A stretch of DNA of 64,000 nt from the NCBI GenBank assembly GCA_964462515.1, contig CAYWXK010000019.1, forward strand, positions 15,428 to 79,427, given 5' to 3'. Both the position numbers and the translations under genes were made by a program. Positions 19,801-25,805 of the stretch are shown in pieces. This DNA is from CAYWXK01 sp964462515 (GTDB taxonomy: Bacteria; Planctomycetota; Phycisphaerae; Sedimentisphaerales; Anaerobacaceae). Each line of letters starts with the position of its first letter. Within the stretch, counting starts at the first letter, position 1. The notes under the pieces are model-generated. The model made no database searches. It was not told where the DNA came from and saw only the letters and a program-made list of their open reading frames with translations.

Positions 19801-20142
19801 CCACAAGCTTTGCAGAAAACCTAAAAACCAGGGAACACTGTTACCCACTTCAATCTTTTTTGCAAACTGAGTAATCTGGTCAGCATCTTTGAATGCAAGA
19901 GCTGAATCCAGATATGCCTTGAGGCATTTGATAAACGTAAATTGATAACAATTACTCTGCTGTTCGGTTACTGCATTCAGATATGTTTCAACTTCCGGGT
20001 GCAATTGAGATTCGATAGCATTGGCCTGTATGAAAGCTGTTCTAATAGGGTCAGATATACTTATAAGCTGGTTCACAGCCTTCAACTGTTCAAATCCGAA
20101 TTTGCCGGGTCCCGAGTTTTTTATACAACTATCTGGTTGCAT
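13810..20142 (-). CDS. Giant modular glycosyltransferase/methyltransferase (2110 residues)
   Basis: At least six catalytic modules lie on one chain, numbered from ATG 20142. A GT2 fold spans about 132-350 (LVSVFNETKF, DSD at 218-220). A SAM-dependent methyltransferase spans about 414-568 (LLEIGVDQG at 451-458, FGIDINPDC, IIIDDGGH). A second GT2 is at about 650-870 (VVLTTFNRP, DDDD at 737-740). A GT4-type transferase is at about 987-1358 (FISDVLPVFDRTSANLRIY, CPMLYGAGMKGKLGIAAAAG). A third GT2 spans about 1391-1610 (IITSCYNCEKF, DADD) and a fourth about 1782-1990 (VIMPAYNADRF, DSDD at 1867-1870). The tail looks helical and TPR-like. ATG 20142 has AGGA 8 bp upstream and is preferred over GTG 20163. 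Being between flagellar genes and upstream of fliD, it probably builds a methylated glycan on flagellin or another flagellar protein. Substrates are unknown. Confidence 0.9.
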   Translation of the reverse strand: MQPDSCIKNSGPGKFGFEQLKAVNQLISISDPIRTAFIQANAIESQLHPEVETYLNAVTEQQSNCYQFTFIKCLKAYLDSALAFKDADQITQFAKKIEVGNSVPWFLGFLQSLWHLKNDHPQIRQIEPKEQSVAILVSVFNETKFTELCFRSIKKLAGFPNHIVAVNNSTKNVEDFKQAVLKEGLVDNWFDSKCKSHGDGLQKALAFIRSFRYIAAMDSDAIGLKENWLQDLVQQLNNQKAGLIGPARFPDSQDIISSAIHPCCMVIDQQVIGSKFQIDFRSQWPFWDVGGLLTWDCLLGDIPIVKVAHDYNGSCALRSSLVNKLVRHYWYASRVTVLDDNAELDGYKVADIRHRLAQEYQSPELHQIKNYRMPQEKIVNIKDMCLPSENKLETAAEQTDDKDNIGSADANNLLDKIAIKYGTDKSSLCHKYTRHYFNYFSALREKKLRLLEIGVDQGRSLRMWEEFFPNAEIFGIDINPDCLKLAGDRVKIIVGNQADEKFLQSFADEVAGGFDIIIDDGGHFMEQQLTSFKILFPYLNADGIYVIEDLHTSYWERYGGGLREHNTTVEFLKDLIDEVNNRGQTGCGNQAPISHSLEKNEPGYFAQCIESIHFFLSICFIFKKGFCKVGKTLCGNFSQSKEIAKDNATKISVVLTTFNRPQLLERILIGFANQTVSREDFEVIVIDDGSQPPVKEIADKFNSLINIKYIYQQNSGLAAARNNGIKAAQGQFVLFSDDDDVPSAELVAEHLRSHRENPDQHVAVLGHLDWHKDLQVTPLMHYVSRVGGEYFCYNRLEHDKFYEVWKWWGGLVSAKLSLLKSLEGPFDERLKFGYEDTELVCRLMPKGVRVLYNANAKSFILRPIDFESFCKRRVMQGRALYVVARAHPELIIPRYQLQDADGEYYNKYATFLDEWTKKVIQFESFLKTQSHTQVADLDKYLKSLYIVYGHCFRGYLLKGYIEQMKAVEGSKVSEGQTTKDEGRNRQQRITFISDVLPVFDRTSANLRIYRILQILIKAGHKIDYLYFKKTDNDDIYKKAFDGAVNFVFLQPALNGFIDYFNSNRIHKVDYVWITNLWDTDYSRFAVALSRWLKSSYNSTQIIVDTMDFHYKKLIRKFNVSQDGKDLSKANQFLEIEKQLYPLADRVLTVTEAEKHDILESISEIRNVTVIPNIHTILSQTPDFQQRNNICFLGALHIAHNTDAVRWFLKQVFPLIIHSRPDLQFHIIGFNSERFRAEFEANPNVKVIGYVKDVEAAVADYKVFVCPMLYGAGMKGKLGIAAAAGTPIVTTEIGAEGFDFVDSRNCFIANDPQQFAQKCLHLLSDISLWKQFSTKAREMLAEKFSIEAVAAKIHDIFQPSAKTQTAPQPIVAAATVTQPSACSPVSKPITRPKVSIITSCYNCEKFLPECIDSVRNQTLTDWELFLLDDASTDSTREIIEKYAAMDGRIKPYFFKENKGPYVRRNFAIERANSDFIVIQDADDNMCPAKLQALYDAITSDERLAVVGSFYRTFVDEFTGLEYADRIDLPVMHDEILEKYSSTLYICWHGSAIIRKNMFDAIGLYDDHPYGSDKLWLAKAAEYALCTSEIKFKNVPEYLTLKREHLMSQQGLLPYLDPRNRRAKFQTYWMQKFLQIREKVRKDPAVDIKAELRNCKCGDFIARYGRLFQQWESEPLDNNYVTIMVGRAAKNFNQHQNVTCITTLDALEIMVPDLPKNFKDFDFLRAKAYFAIDKKELCLKYLERENQNHSNPIAKQFLTDHFENQRRRAPTQVAPDVSGGQMNPLVSVIMPAYNADRFIEKAIKSVLAQDYQDFELIVINDGSTDLTEDKIRSFHDKRIKYFYQQNKGLASAHNLGIKNSKGAYLIKLDSDDMMTPDFISKHLQEFDRHPEADLIYCDDCLINENDNTIHFIKRPEYSDRKLLIRDLFRCGFPVVPFRTCIRKSVFDKIGLFDEKLLVAEDYDMIRRFVQNCLKAHHLKGSFYLRRMTRDSLSANSTEQKAKHHFEVFKRFTETFRYDELFPDVQWDKVAPDRRQVWAKCLTAVTCLSIGSAYMKSNSPQCAKTAFNLACSELEDCLQADPDNRILQQLLRNSQLIRARFMQTEQQAACQPV

Positions 20143-20273
20143 ATTAACAATCCTTTGCTGCACAGACTGGTTCAGTAGGATTCTGCTATAAATACGGTCG
20201 AAACGTTCTCACGAGCCGCAAAGGTCGGAGTATTTAATGATGTTCTGTTTTTCAGAAATTACACTGGTTGTAA

Positions 20274-20603
20274 TTAAACACTACGATGATATGTCTTTAT
20301 GGCCTTTCTGGTTCGTCGAAAGCAATCTAACTTTTCGGCAGTTTCGACTTTCTGTGTAGTCAAGACCAGAAGCAAATCTTTGTATAATTTTTGCAGTTGC
20401 TCTCGCTGAGCTTGAAATTCCGGTCGTTCAAGCATCCCAGAGTCCATTATTTTTGTCACAATTGAATCAGCCTGGTTGACCACAGCTTCAACGTTCCGGA
20501 TGTCACCATGGCCAGCCAGCTCTATTTGCTTTTCCAACAGAGCTTGCAGATTCTGCAAAACGAGCCGTTCATCTGAAGAAATATCAGGATTATCGGTTCT
20601 CAT
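20274..20603 (-). CDS. Small helical protein, FliT/FlgN-like export chaperone candidate
   Basis: The 109-residue product is almost entirely predicted alpha-helix (LVLQNLQALLEKQIELA, EQLQKLYKDLLLVLTTQKVE), with no signal or membrane segment. That size and composition fit flagellar export chaperones of the FliT/FlgN type, and fliD lies in the same unit. No diagnostic motif is visible. It overlaps the upstream TPR gene by 14 bp, so it is in the operon and probably coupled. The chaperone role is inferred. A structural or scaffold role for the glycosyltransferases is equally possible. Confidence 0.55.
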   Translation of the reverse strand: MRTDNPDISSDERLVLQNLQALLEKQIELAGHGDIRNVEAVVNQADSIVTKIMDSGMLERPEFQAQREQLQKLYKDLLLVLTTQKVETAEKLDCFRRTRKAIKTYHRSV

Positions 20604-21249
20604 TTGATTTGAGCCCCGATAAAATCGGGGCTTGTTTTAATTGTGCTAAACTATGTTCGACTTCTTCCAGCAGATTAGCTGCATCATTATTAGCAGGGTC
20701 CAAAGCCAAGAGGTCCAACAGGACCTTTTTTGATTGCTCCAACCTTCCATCCTTCATATATAGCGCTGCCAGAGGGAACATAACAGAGGTGTCGCCCGGG
20801 TGCATATTCAAATATATTTCAAGATAGTGAGTAACCTGTGCGAATGAGCCCATCTGGCAGGATGTCTGAAAAAGGCCCAAAATGGCGATAAGATTGTCAC
20901 TATCGAGCTGCAGACACTTTAAATACATCTCAAAGGCCTGCTTATAATCGGCCCTTTGCTGCGCGACCATAGCCAGGCCGGCGTATGCCTGGGCACAATT
21001 GGGTTCGAGTCGGCAAGCGACCCTGAAGGCTATCTCGGCGTCATCAAAAAGGTTCTTTTGAAGAGCAATGACTCCCAGACCGATATAAGGGCCGGCCTCA
21101 TCAGGTCCTAATGCAGTGGCTTTCTCGTAATATTTTTGTGCCTCAGGGTAGTTACCCAGATAGGCGTGGCAATCGCCGAACTGCTGTAGAACTTCGTAAC
21201 GCTGGGTAGAGTCACACTGCTGGTCAAAATTGTTTTCTATTATGTCCAT
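20590..21249 (-). CDS. TPR-repeat protein
   Basis: The 219-residue soluble product consists of about five tetratricopeptide repeats. Typical helices are AYLGNYPEAQKYYEKATALG, GLGVIALQKNLFDDAEIAF, YKQAFEMYLKCLQLD and MKDGRLEQSKKVLLDLLALD. No signal peptide or catalytic domain is visible. It overlaps the preceding TPR/GT2 gene by 10 bp and the next small gene by 14 bp. TPRs here probably hold a glycosylation complex or its protein substrate, by analogy with the TPR segments fused to the neighbouring glycosyltransferases. The precise partner is unknown. Confidence 0.8.
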   Translation of the reverse strand: MDIIENNFDQQCDSTQRYEVLQQFGDCHAYLGNYPEAQKYYEKATALGPDEAGPYIGLGVIALQKNLFDDAEIAFRVACRLEPNCAQAYAGLAMVAQQRADYKQAFEMYLKCLQLDSDNLIAILGLFQTSCQMGSFAQVTHYLEIYLNMHPGDTSVMFPLAALYMKDGRLEQSKKVLLDLLALDPANNDAANLLEEVEHSLAQLKQAPILSGLKSNENR

Positions 21250-22808
21250 AGCAATTCCGGTCCTTCAAGTATTCGTTGTGCCTTTTTAAGTAAGTTGATT
21301 GCAGAATTAAATTTTTTTATTTGTCGGTTTAGCTTCGCTTCCAACAGAAGTGTATCAACTGTTGGTCTCTGCTGGTTGAGCCGGCTGGCGAGCTCTGCTG
21401 CTCTGGCGTAATTGCCTGCCTGGAAAAAGGCTCTTGCAGCCAGCGCCTTCATCCATAAGTGATTCTGGTGGCTGTCTGCAACCTGCTCAAACATCTGCGC
21501 TGCTTGAAGCCAATCACCGTCTTTTTCTGCAAGGCGTGCCTGCTGAAGCAGGTTGTCAAACTGGAATGGCAACTGCTCAAGTTTCGGCTGCTTTATCGTT
21601 ATGCCGGCTGCTTTTAGCGACTGCTGGAGCGACAAATTCGCAAAACCTTTGCGAGCATACTGCAAGTCAGCTTTCTTTAGCACGACAGCCCAGAGGACGT
21701 CTGTTGAGCCTTCCAAGTAAAATCCTTCACGGAGGACTGAACTATTAATTAAGGCATAGAGCGAGCCTTCCATCCAGAAATCTTTTACCGGAAAACCATC
21801 CGGCACTATTGCGACGTATTCGCCATCGCATAACTCAAGAGCAACATCTATTCGCTGGATTTGAGAAAGCGATGGATTAACGGGCACAAAGACTATGTTG
21901 GGCATAGCGGTATTGAGTCTGGCAAAATCAGTCTGCGGTAGCGGCAGATAAAGCTTATAGGGAAAGAAGGTATATCGCCAGATATAGCCGATAGTTTTTG
22001 CAGCCTGCGTATCCAGATTTTGCAGAGCAAAAATGATTGACATATCTGCAATTTTTGGCCAGGGTTTAGGGGGTATAGTGGTTCGTATTGCAAGAACATT
22101 TTTAAGATACTCTTTTGCGTCTTTGCGCCGCTGAACCGATATTCTGTCTGATTCTCCGATGGGGTTATAATATTCGCCTGTTATTTTTGGGATGTGATGG
22201 AAATCGGAGAAGAAGGCCAGCCGGCGGGTAATGTCCCAGTCGATAAGAACGTTGAGATTCTCGTTATAAGGGCCGGTTTTTTCAAGCAGGTCGCGGCGGT
22301 GCATCAGACAGACGTGAAGGACATGATTAAAGTATAACATCAAAAAGCGATCGAAGTCACGACTGACTTCGATGACCTTGCTTAAAACCTGTCTAGTGCC
22401 ATCCTGGGAAACCTTACAACAGGTTTTGTAAAAGTCACTATATGCAACCTGGCAATCGGTCTCGTTTTCCAGAGCAGCAACAAGTGTCTGGATATGGTCG
22501 GGATAATACAAATCATCATCGTCGAGATAGGCGATGTATTTGCCGCCGGCCCGTGCTAAAGCCTGGTTAAGCGAAAAGGCCTTGCCGCGGTTCTCTTTTC
22601 TGTTGATAAATATTAAGCGCCGGTCGCCAAACGAGCTAACAATGTCACTAACATCCTGGCCACCATCATTGATTACGATGACCTCGATATTATCATAAGT
22701 CTGGCGTAAGGCGCTGGATAAGGCCTCTGATAAGCATCTCGGCCGGTTGAAAGTCGGAATAAGGACAGTAACAAGAGGCCCAGTTATCCTGTCATAATTT
22801 AGTGACAT
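21240..22808 (-). CDS. GT2 glycosyltransferase with C-terminal TPR region
   Basis: The 522-residue product starts with a GT2/GT-A domain (about residues 8-240). Motifs are VLIPTFNRPRCLSEALSSAL, the nucleotide-sugar site VINDGG, and the metal-binding AYLDDDDLYYPDH. A middle region (about 270-400) has no motif I recognise. The C-terminal 110 residues have TPR-like helices (AQMFEQVADSHQNHLWMKAL, AINLLKKAQRIL). ATG 22808 is chosen over the adjacent GTG. The gene is second in the sigma-54-driven glycosylation unit. Flagellar glycan synthesis is inferred from context. Confidence 0.85.
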   Translation of the reverse strand: MSLNYDRITGPLVTVLIPTFNRPRCLSEALSSALRQTYDNIEVIVINDGGQDVSDIVSSFGDRRLIFINRKENRGKAFSLNQALARAGGKYIAYLDDDDLYYPDHIQTLVAALENETDCQVAYSDFYKTCCKVSQDGTRQVLSKVIEVSRDFDRFLMLYFNHVLHVCLMHRRDLLEKTGPYNENLNVLIDWDITRRLAFFSDFHHIPKITGEYYNPIGESDRISVQRRKDAKEYLKNVLAIRTTIPPKPWPKIADMSIIFALQNLDTQAAKTIGYIWRYTFFPYKLYLPLPQTDFARLNTAMPNIVFVPVNPSLSQIQRIDVALELCDGEYVAIVPDGFPVKDFWMEGSLYALINSSVLREGFYLEGSTDVLWAVVLKKADLQYARKGFANLSLQQSLKAAGITIKQPKLEQLPFQFDNLLQQARLAEKDGDWLQAAQMFEQVADSHQNHLWMKALAARAFFQAGNYARAAELASRLNQQRPTVDTLLLEAKLNRQIKKFNSAINLLKKAQRILEGPELLWT

Positions 22809-22830
22809 CACAAATACCTAATATTGCCTT

Positions 22831-24381
22831 TCAAGCTAATCCAGTAGCGAACAAATTCCGCAGCGGGTTTTCTTCGGATAATGGAGACCTTTTGACGCTT
22901 TCGTTTTTCAAGTTAGCACCGAATGGAGTTTGGGCCTGTTGAAAATTTATCTGGGCTTCGAGCTGTATAAAAAGGTCGTTAATTTTGTTTAACTGATTGT
23001 TCAAGGAGTAATTGTCTTCGACGAATTTGCGATATTTTCTGGGTTCGTAAGTTTCACAGAGAATCTGCTGGCAAAACTGTTCAGAAATATTGAAAAGAAA
23101 CTCTGATGGGAATATCTGGCTGGCCCCCGGGAAGTTATGGATTACCGGTTTTAAGCCGCAGGCCATTGCCTCCAGCACCCCCATACCCTGGCTTTCGATG
23201 ATGCTGGTCGAAACGATGTAGTGTTTATCTTTTAGCCAGGAGAAAATATCATCCTGCCAGCCGTCAAAGAATACCACGTCGCGAAGGTCGAGAGCATCGA
23301 CCATATATTTGAGGTATTGTTCGAGGGCAGCATCCTGAAAAGTGCCGGCGAAAAACAAGCGATAGGCAGGGTCAATGTAGTGCAGCTTCTGCATACACTG
23401 CAGGACAAAGGCGGGGTTTTTCACCATTCGCAGGTTGGAAAGAAAGGCGATATTTTTGCCGCGATTGCGCTCTTCAAATGGGAATTTTTCAAGGTTGACG
23501 CCATTTGGAATGGTAACTATGGATGTTTGGTTCTGGAGATGAGGGACGCTACGAAAGAGAGCGTCCCTGACAAAGCTATTGCCAACGGTGATAAGGACAT
23601 CGATAATGGACCAGTTAATTTGTTGAGGCCATTGCTCGTAGGCTTCGTAGCGGTGGAGACGAATGATATTTTTGCAAACTTTTGGCAGCTTTGAAGCGAA
23701 TACGGGAAGATTAGTGCACCACTCGAACCAGCAGATGTCACTGGATTTTGTCAATTCAAATAGCTGCTGCTCGGTATTGCCGTCAAAGATGCGGACTTCG
23801 AAGCGTTGCTTTATGAATTCAATAATGTCGTTAAGAAATCTGCTGCCGTCGCCGCCGCAGAAGAAGGCCACTTTTGGTCTTCTGGAGCGAATTACCTGGA
23901 GGATTGATTCAAGGATTGGCTGCTGCGGAAAGACCTTCAGTGAGCGAAGCAACATTTCAATGGCACCAGCTTTATTATCCTGCTTGAGGAATGCGTTGGC
24001 AGATCTGTTGAGGACATCTGCGTTAAGGATGCCCATCTGTTCCATATCGTTAAAGAGCTGCACAGCTTCTGCTGGTTTATCTATGGCAAGATAGGCTTCT
24101 ACCAGATTCCAGATTATCTGGGCACTATCGGGTTGGAGGTTGCGTGCTCTAAGAAAATGGTCTATGGCCTCGTTTGAGCGTCCCAGACAATGGAGGACTG
24201 CTCCTATATCATTTAGCGCCTGTGCATCATCGCCAGATGTGCGAATATGCTCCTGCAAACAGACAAGTGCCTGGGGGTATTGGCCGGCTTCAGCAAATTG
24301 AAGACCCTTTTGATATAGATTGCGGTTCACAGGCTCACCAGTTTGTATCCGGGGCTGGTTTTCAGTGGTCTGTGGCATCAT
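22831..24381 (-). CDS. TPR-GT4 glycosyltransferase fusion
   Basis: The 516-residue product has an N-terminal TPR array (about residues 20-165: YQKGLQFAEAGQYPQALVCL, NDIGAVLHCLGRSNEAIDHF). It is followed by a GT4/GT-B transferase (about 168-490). The latter shows IPNGVNLEKFPF and the donor-binding ESQGMGVLEAMACG (the E-x7-E type motif). TPR joined to a glycosyltransferase recalls protein-modifying enzymes that recognise their target through the TPR, but the GT family here differs from O-GlcNAc transferase. It is the first gene after the sigma-54 promoter at 24455-24470. No signal peptide is present, so it should act in the cytoplasm. Confidence 0.87.
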   Translation of the reverse strand: MMPQTTENQPRIQTGEPVNRNLYQKGLQFAEAGQYPQALVCLQEHIRTSGDDAQALNDIGAVLHCLGRSNEAIDHFLRARNLQPDSAQIIWNLVEAYLAIDKPAEAVQLFNDMEQMGILNADVLNRSANAFLKQDNKAGAIEMLLRSLKVFPQQPILESILQVIRSRRPKVAFFCGGDGSRFLNDIIEFIKQRFEVRIFDGNTEQQLFELTKSSDICWFEWCTNLPVFASKLPKVCKNIIRLHRYEAYEQWPQQINWSIIDVLITVGNSFVRDALFRSVPHLQNQTSIVTIPNGVNLEKFPFEERNRGKNIAFLSNLRMVKNPAFVLQCMQKLHYIDPAYRLFFAGTFQDAALEQYLKYMVDALDLRDVVFFDGWQDDIFSWLKDKHYIVSTSIIESQGMGVLEAMACGLKPVIHNFPGASQIFPSEFLFNISEQFCQQILCETYEPRKYRKFVEDNYSLNNQLNKINDLFIQLEAQINFQQAQTPFGANLKNESVKRSPLSEENPLRNLFATGLA

Positions 24382-24454
24382 TTGTTTTGTTTCCCATAGA
24401 CTTCAAAGTCCGATATAGAAATTTGCTTTCAATAAAAGCCGCATAGGATTTTAT

Positions 24455-24470
24455 TGCAAATTGCGTGCCG
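24455..24470 (-). promoter_or_regulatory. Sigma-54 promoter of the glycosyltransferase-fliD unit
   Basis: On the minus strand the sequence is CGGCACGCAATTTGCA. The invariant GG and GC are 10 bases apart, and only the first base departs from the TGGCACG-N4-TTGCA consensus. It lies in the 208-bp gap between flgL and the TPR-GT4 gene, about 74 bp before that start. A 6-bp-arm palindrome CGAATT/AATTCG (24483-24501) and ACATATATGT (24536-24545) lie upstream and could be activator sites. This places glycosylation genes and fliD under the flagellar sigma-54 system. Confidence 0.8.
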
Positions 24471-24589
24471 TTAAGGGCGACACGAATTTACGTGCAATTC
24501 GACGGTTTTAGAAATCGGCTTTGTCCAAATATCAGACATATATGTTGCACACCAAGTCATATTTTGGGCTGTAATTTTGTCCTTTTGTA

Positions 24590-25765
24590 TCAGTCAAGAT
24601 AATCTAATAGTGATAGAGACATCATTTTTGCGGCTACCGCTAAAGACGCCTGATATAAGGCTTCACGACGAGAAATATCTATGGCGATTTGAGCTATATC
24701 GGCCTCCTGGAGACGAGCAGCTTCATCCTCTGCGTTGTATTTTAGATTTTTTAGACTGTCTTCAAGGTCGTCCAAAAAACCGATTTTTGAGCCGACAGAA
24801 ACGGAGTCCTGAAGCAAAAGATTTCTTACCTCATCCAAAGAGACCAGACAGCTACCTCGTAGCTGCTGGAGCTGGGATTCTGAGAGCTGCCTCTGGTTTT
24901 TCAAGACATCGCGTACAGTAATAAGCGTGTTGAATATATCATAAGTGCCCTGTATTCGGACAAGCTCGACACTGGTATTATTTATGCCGGTAGTATCAAC
25001 GTAAAGGATTCGTCCTGTTCGTGAATCGGTTACAGCCTGGTTGGGGTCGCCACCTATCGGTACAGTTACATAGCTTGCTCCATCGTCTATAGAGAGTTTG
25101 AAATTGGTGCCATCGTTAATTACAGTCAGCCAGACGTCGCCGCGAACGCTTGAGGTTCCTGTGCCGGCTGCAGCGCCGCTAACACCTGTAAAAATTGGGT
25201 CTGCTCGGTCACTTGAACAGAAGATATTGTCGCCTACGTAAAAAGAAGACGATTTTAGTCCGGGAGCTATTTCAATGTTACGCTCTTGCGTGCTTCCCTG
25301 GTAAGTGACATTTGTGATTTCTCCATTGGTGCGCTGGACTACGTAAGGCGCAGAAGCAGTATTGGCTCCACCGAAGATGTACTGATTCATATGTTTGGTA
25401 TTCGCCAATGCCACTATCTGCTCCAATATATCGTTGATGGCCTCTGCGGTTCTTTCTCGCGTCTGCTGGTCATAAGTGCCGCTGGTTACCTGACTTATTC
25501 TTAATTTTGCATCTGAAATATAGGATGTAATGTCATCGATAACAGTGGAAGAAAACTCCAGAGTCCCGATGGCATCGGACAGATTGTCTATGTAATTCTG
25601 CAGCGACCTTTCCTGTGAGTTAAGTGAGAGGATATTGTATGCTTCAGATGGGCTGTCTGAGGACCGATTTATCCGCGAGCCTGTGTATGCCTGCTCCTGT
25701 AAGCGGATTAATGCCTCGGTGTGTAAATGCAAGGCGAAGTTAACAGTGTTATATATGTTGTTCAT
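24590..25765 (-). CDS. flgL: Hook-filament junction protein FlgL
   Basis: FlgL (HAP3) joins hook to filament. The 391-residue product has a flagellin-like N terminus (NFALHLHTEALIRLQEQAYTGSRINRSSDSP) and the matching C-terminal helix (EADIAQIAIDISRREALYQ). The start is ATG 25765, with GGAG upstream. A longer frame to 25924 would overlap flgK and has no family-like sequence, so it is not used. It follows flgK by 40 bp in the same unit. A 208-bp gap with the next sigma-54 promoter follows. Confidence 0.92.
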   Translation of the reverse strand: MNNIYNTVNFALHLHTEALIRLQEQAYTGSRINRSSDSPSEAYNILSLNSQERSLQNYIDNLSDAIGTLEFSSTVIDDITSYISDAKLRISQVTSGTYDQQTRERTAEAINDILEQIVALANTKHMNQYIFGGANTASAPYVVQRTNGEITNVTYQGSTQERNIEIAPGLKSSSFYVGDNIFCSSDRADPIFTGVSGAAAGTGTSSVRGDVWLTVINDGTNFKLSIDDGASYVTVPIGGDPNQAVTDSRTGRILYVDTTGINNTSVELVRIQGTYDIFNTLITVRDVLKNQRQLSESQLQQLRGSCLVSLDEVRNLLLQDSVSVGSKIGFLDDLEDSLKNLKYNAEDEAARLQEADIAQIAIDISRREALYQASLAVAAKMMSLSLLDYLD

Positions 25766-25805
25766 TATCCGGCTCCATAAGGTTTCCGGCAATAAACCAA
25801 ACTGC

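Noticed and set aside
13810..20142. A polyketide or peptide synthetase reading of the giant gene
   Set aside because: No carrier, condensation or adenylation motifs are present; the repeated modules match glycosyltransferase patterns.
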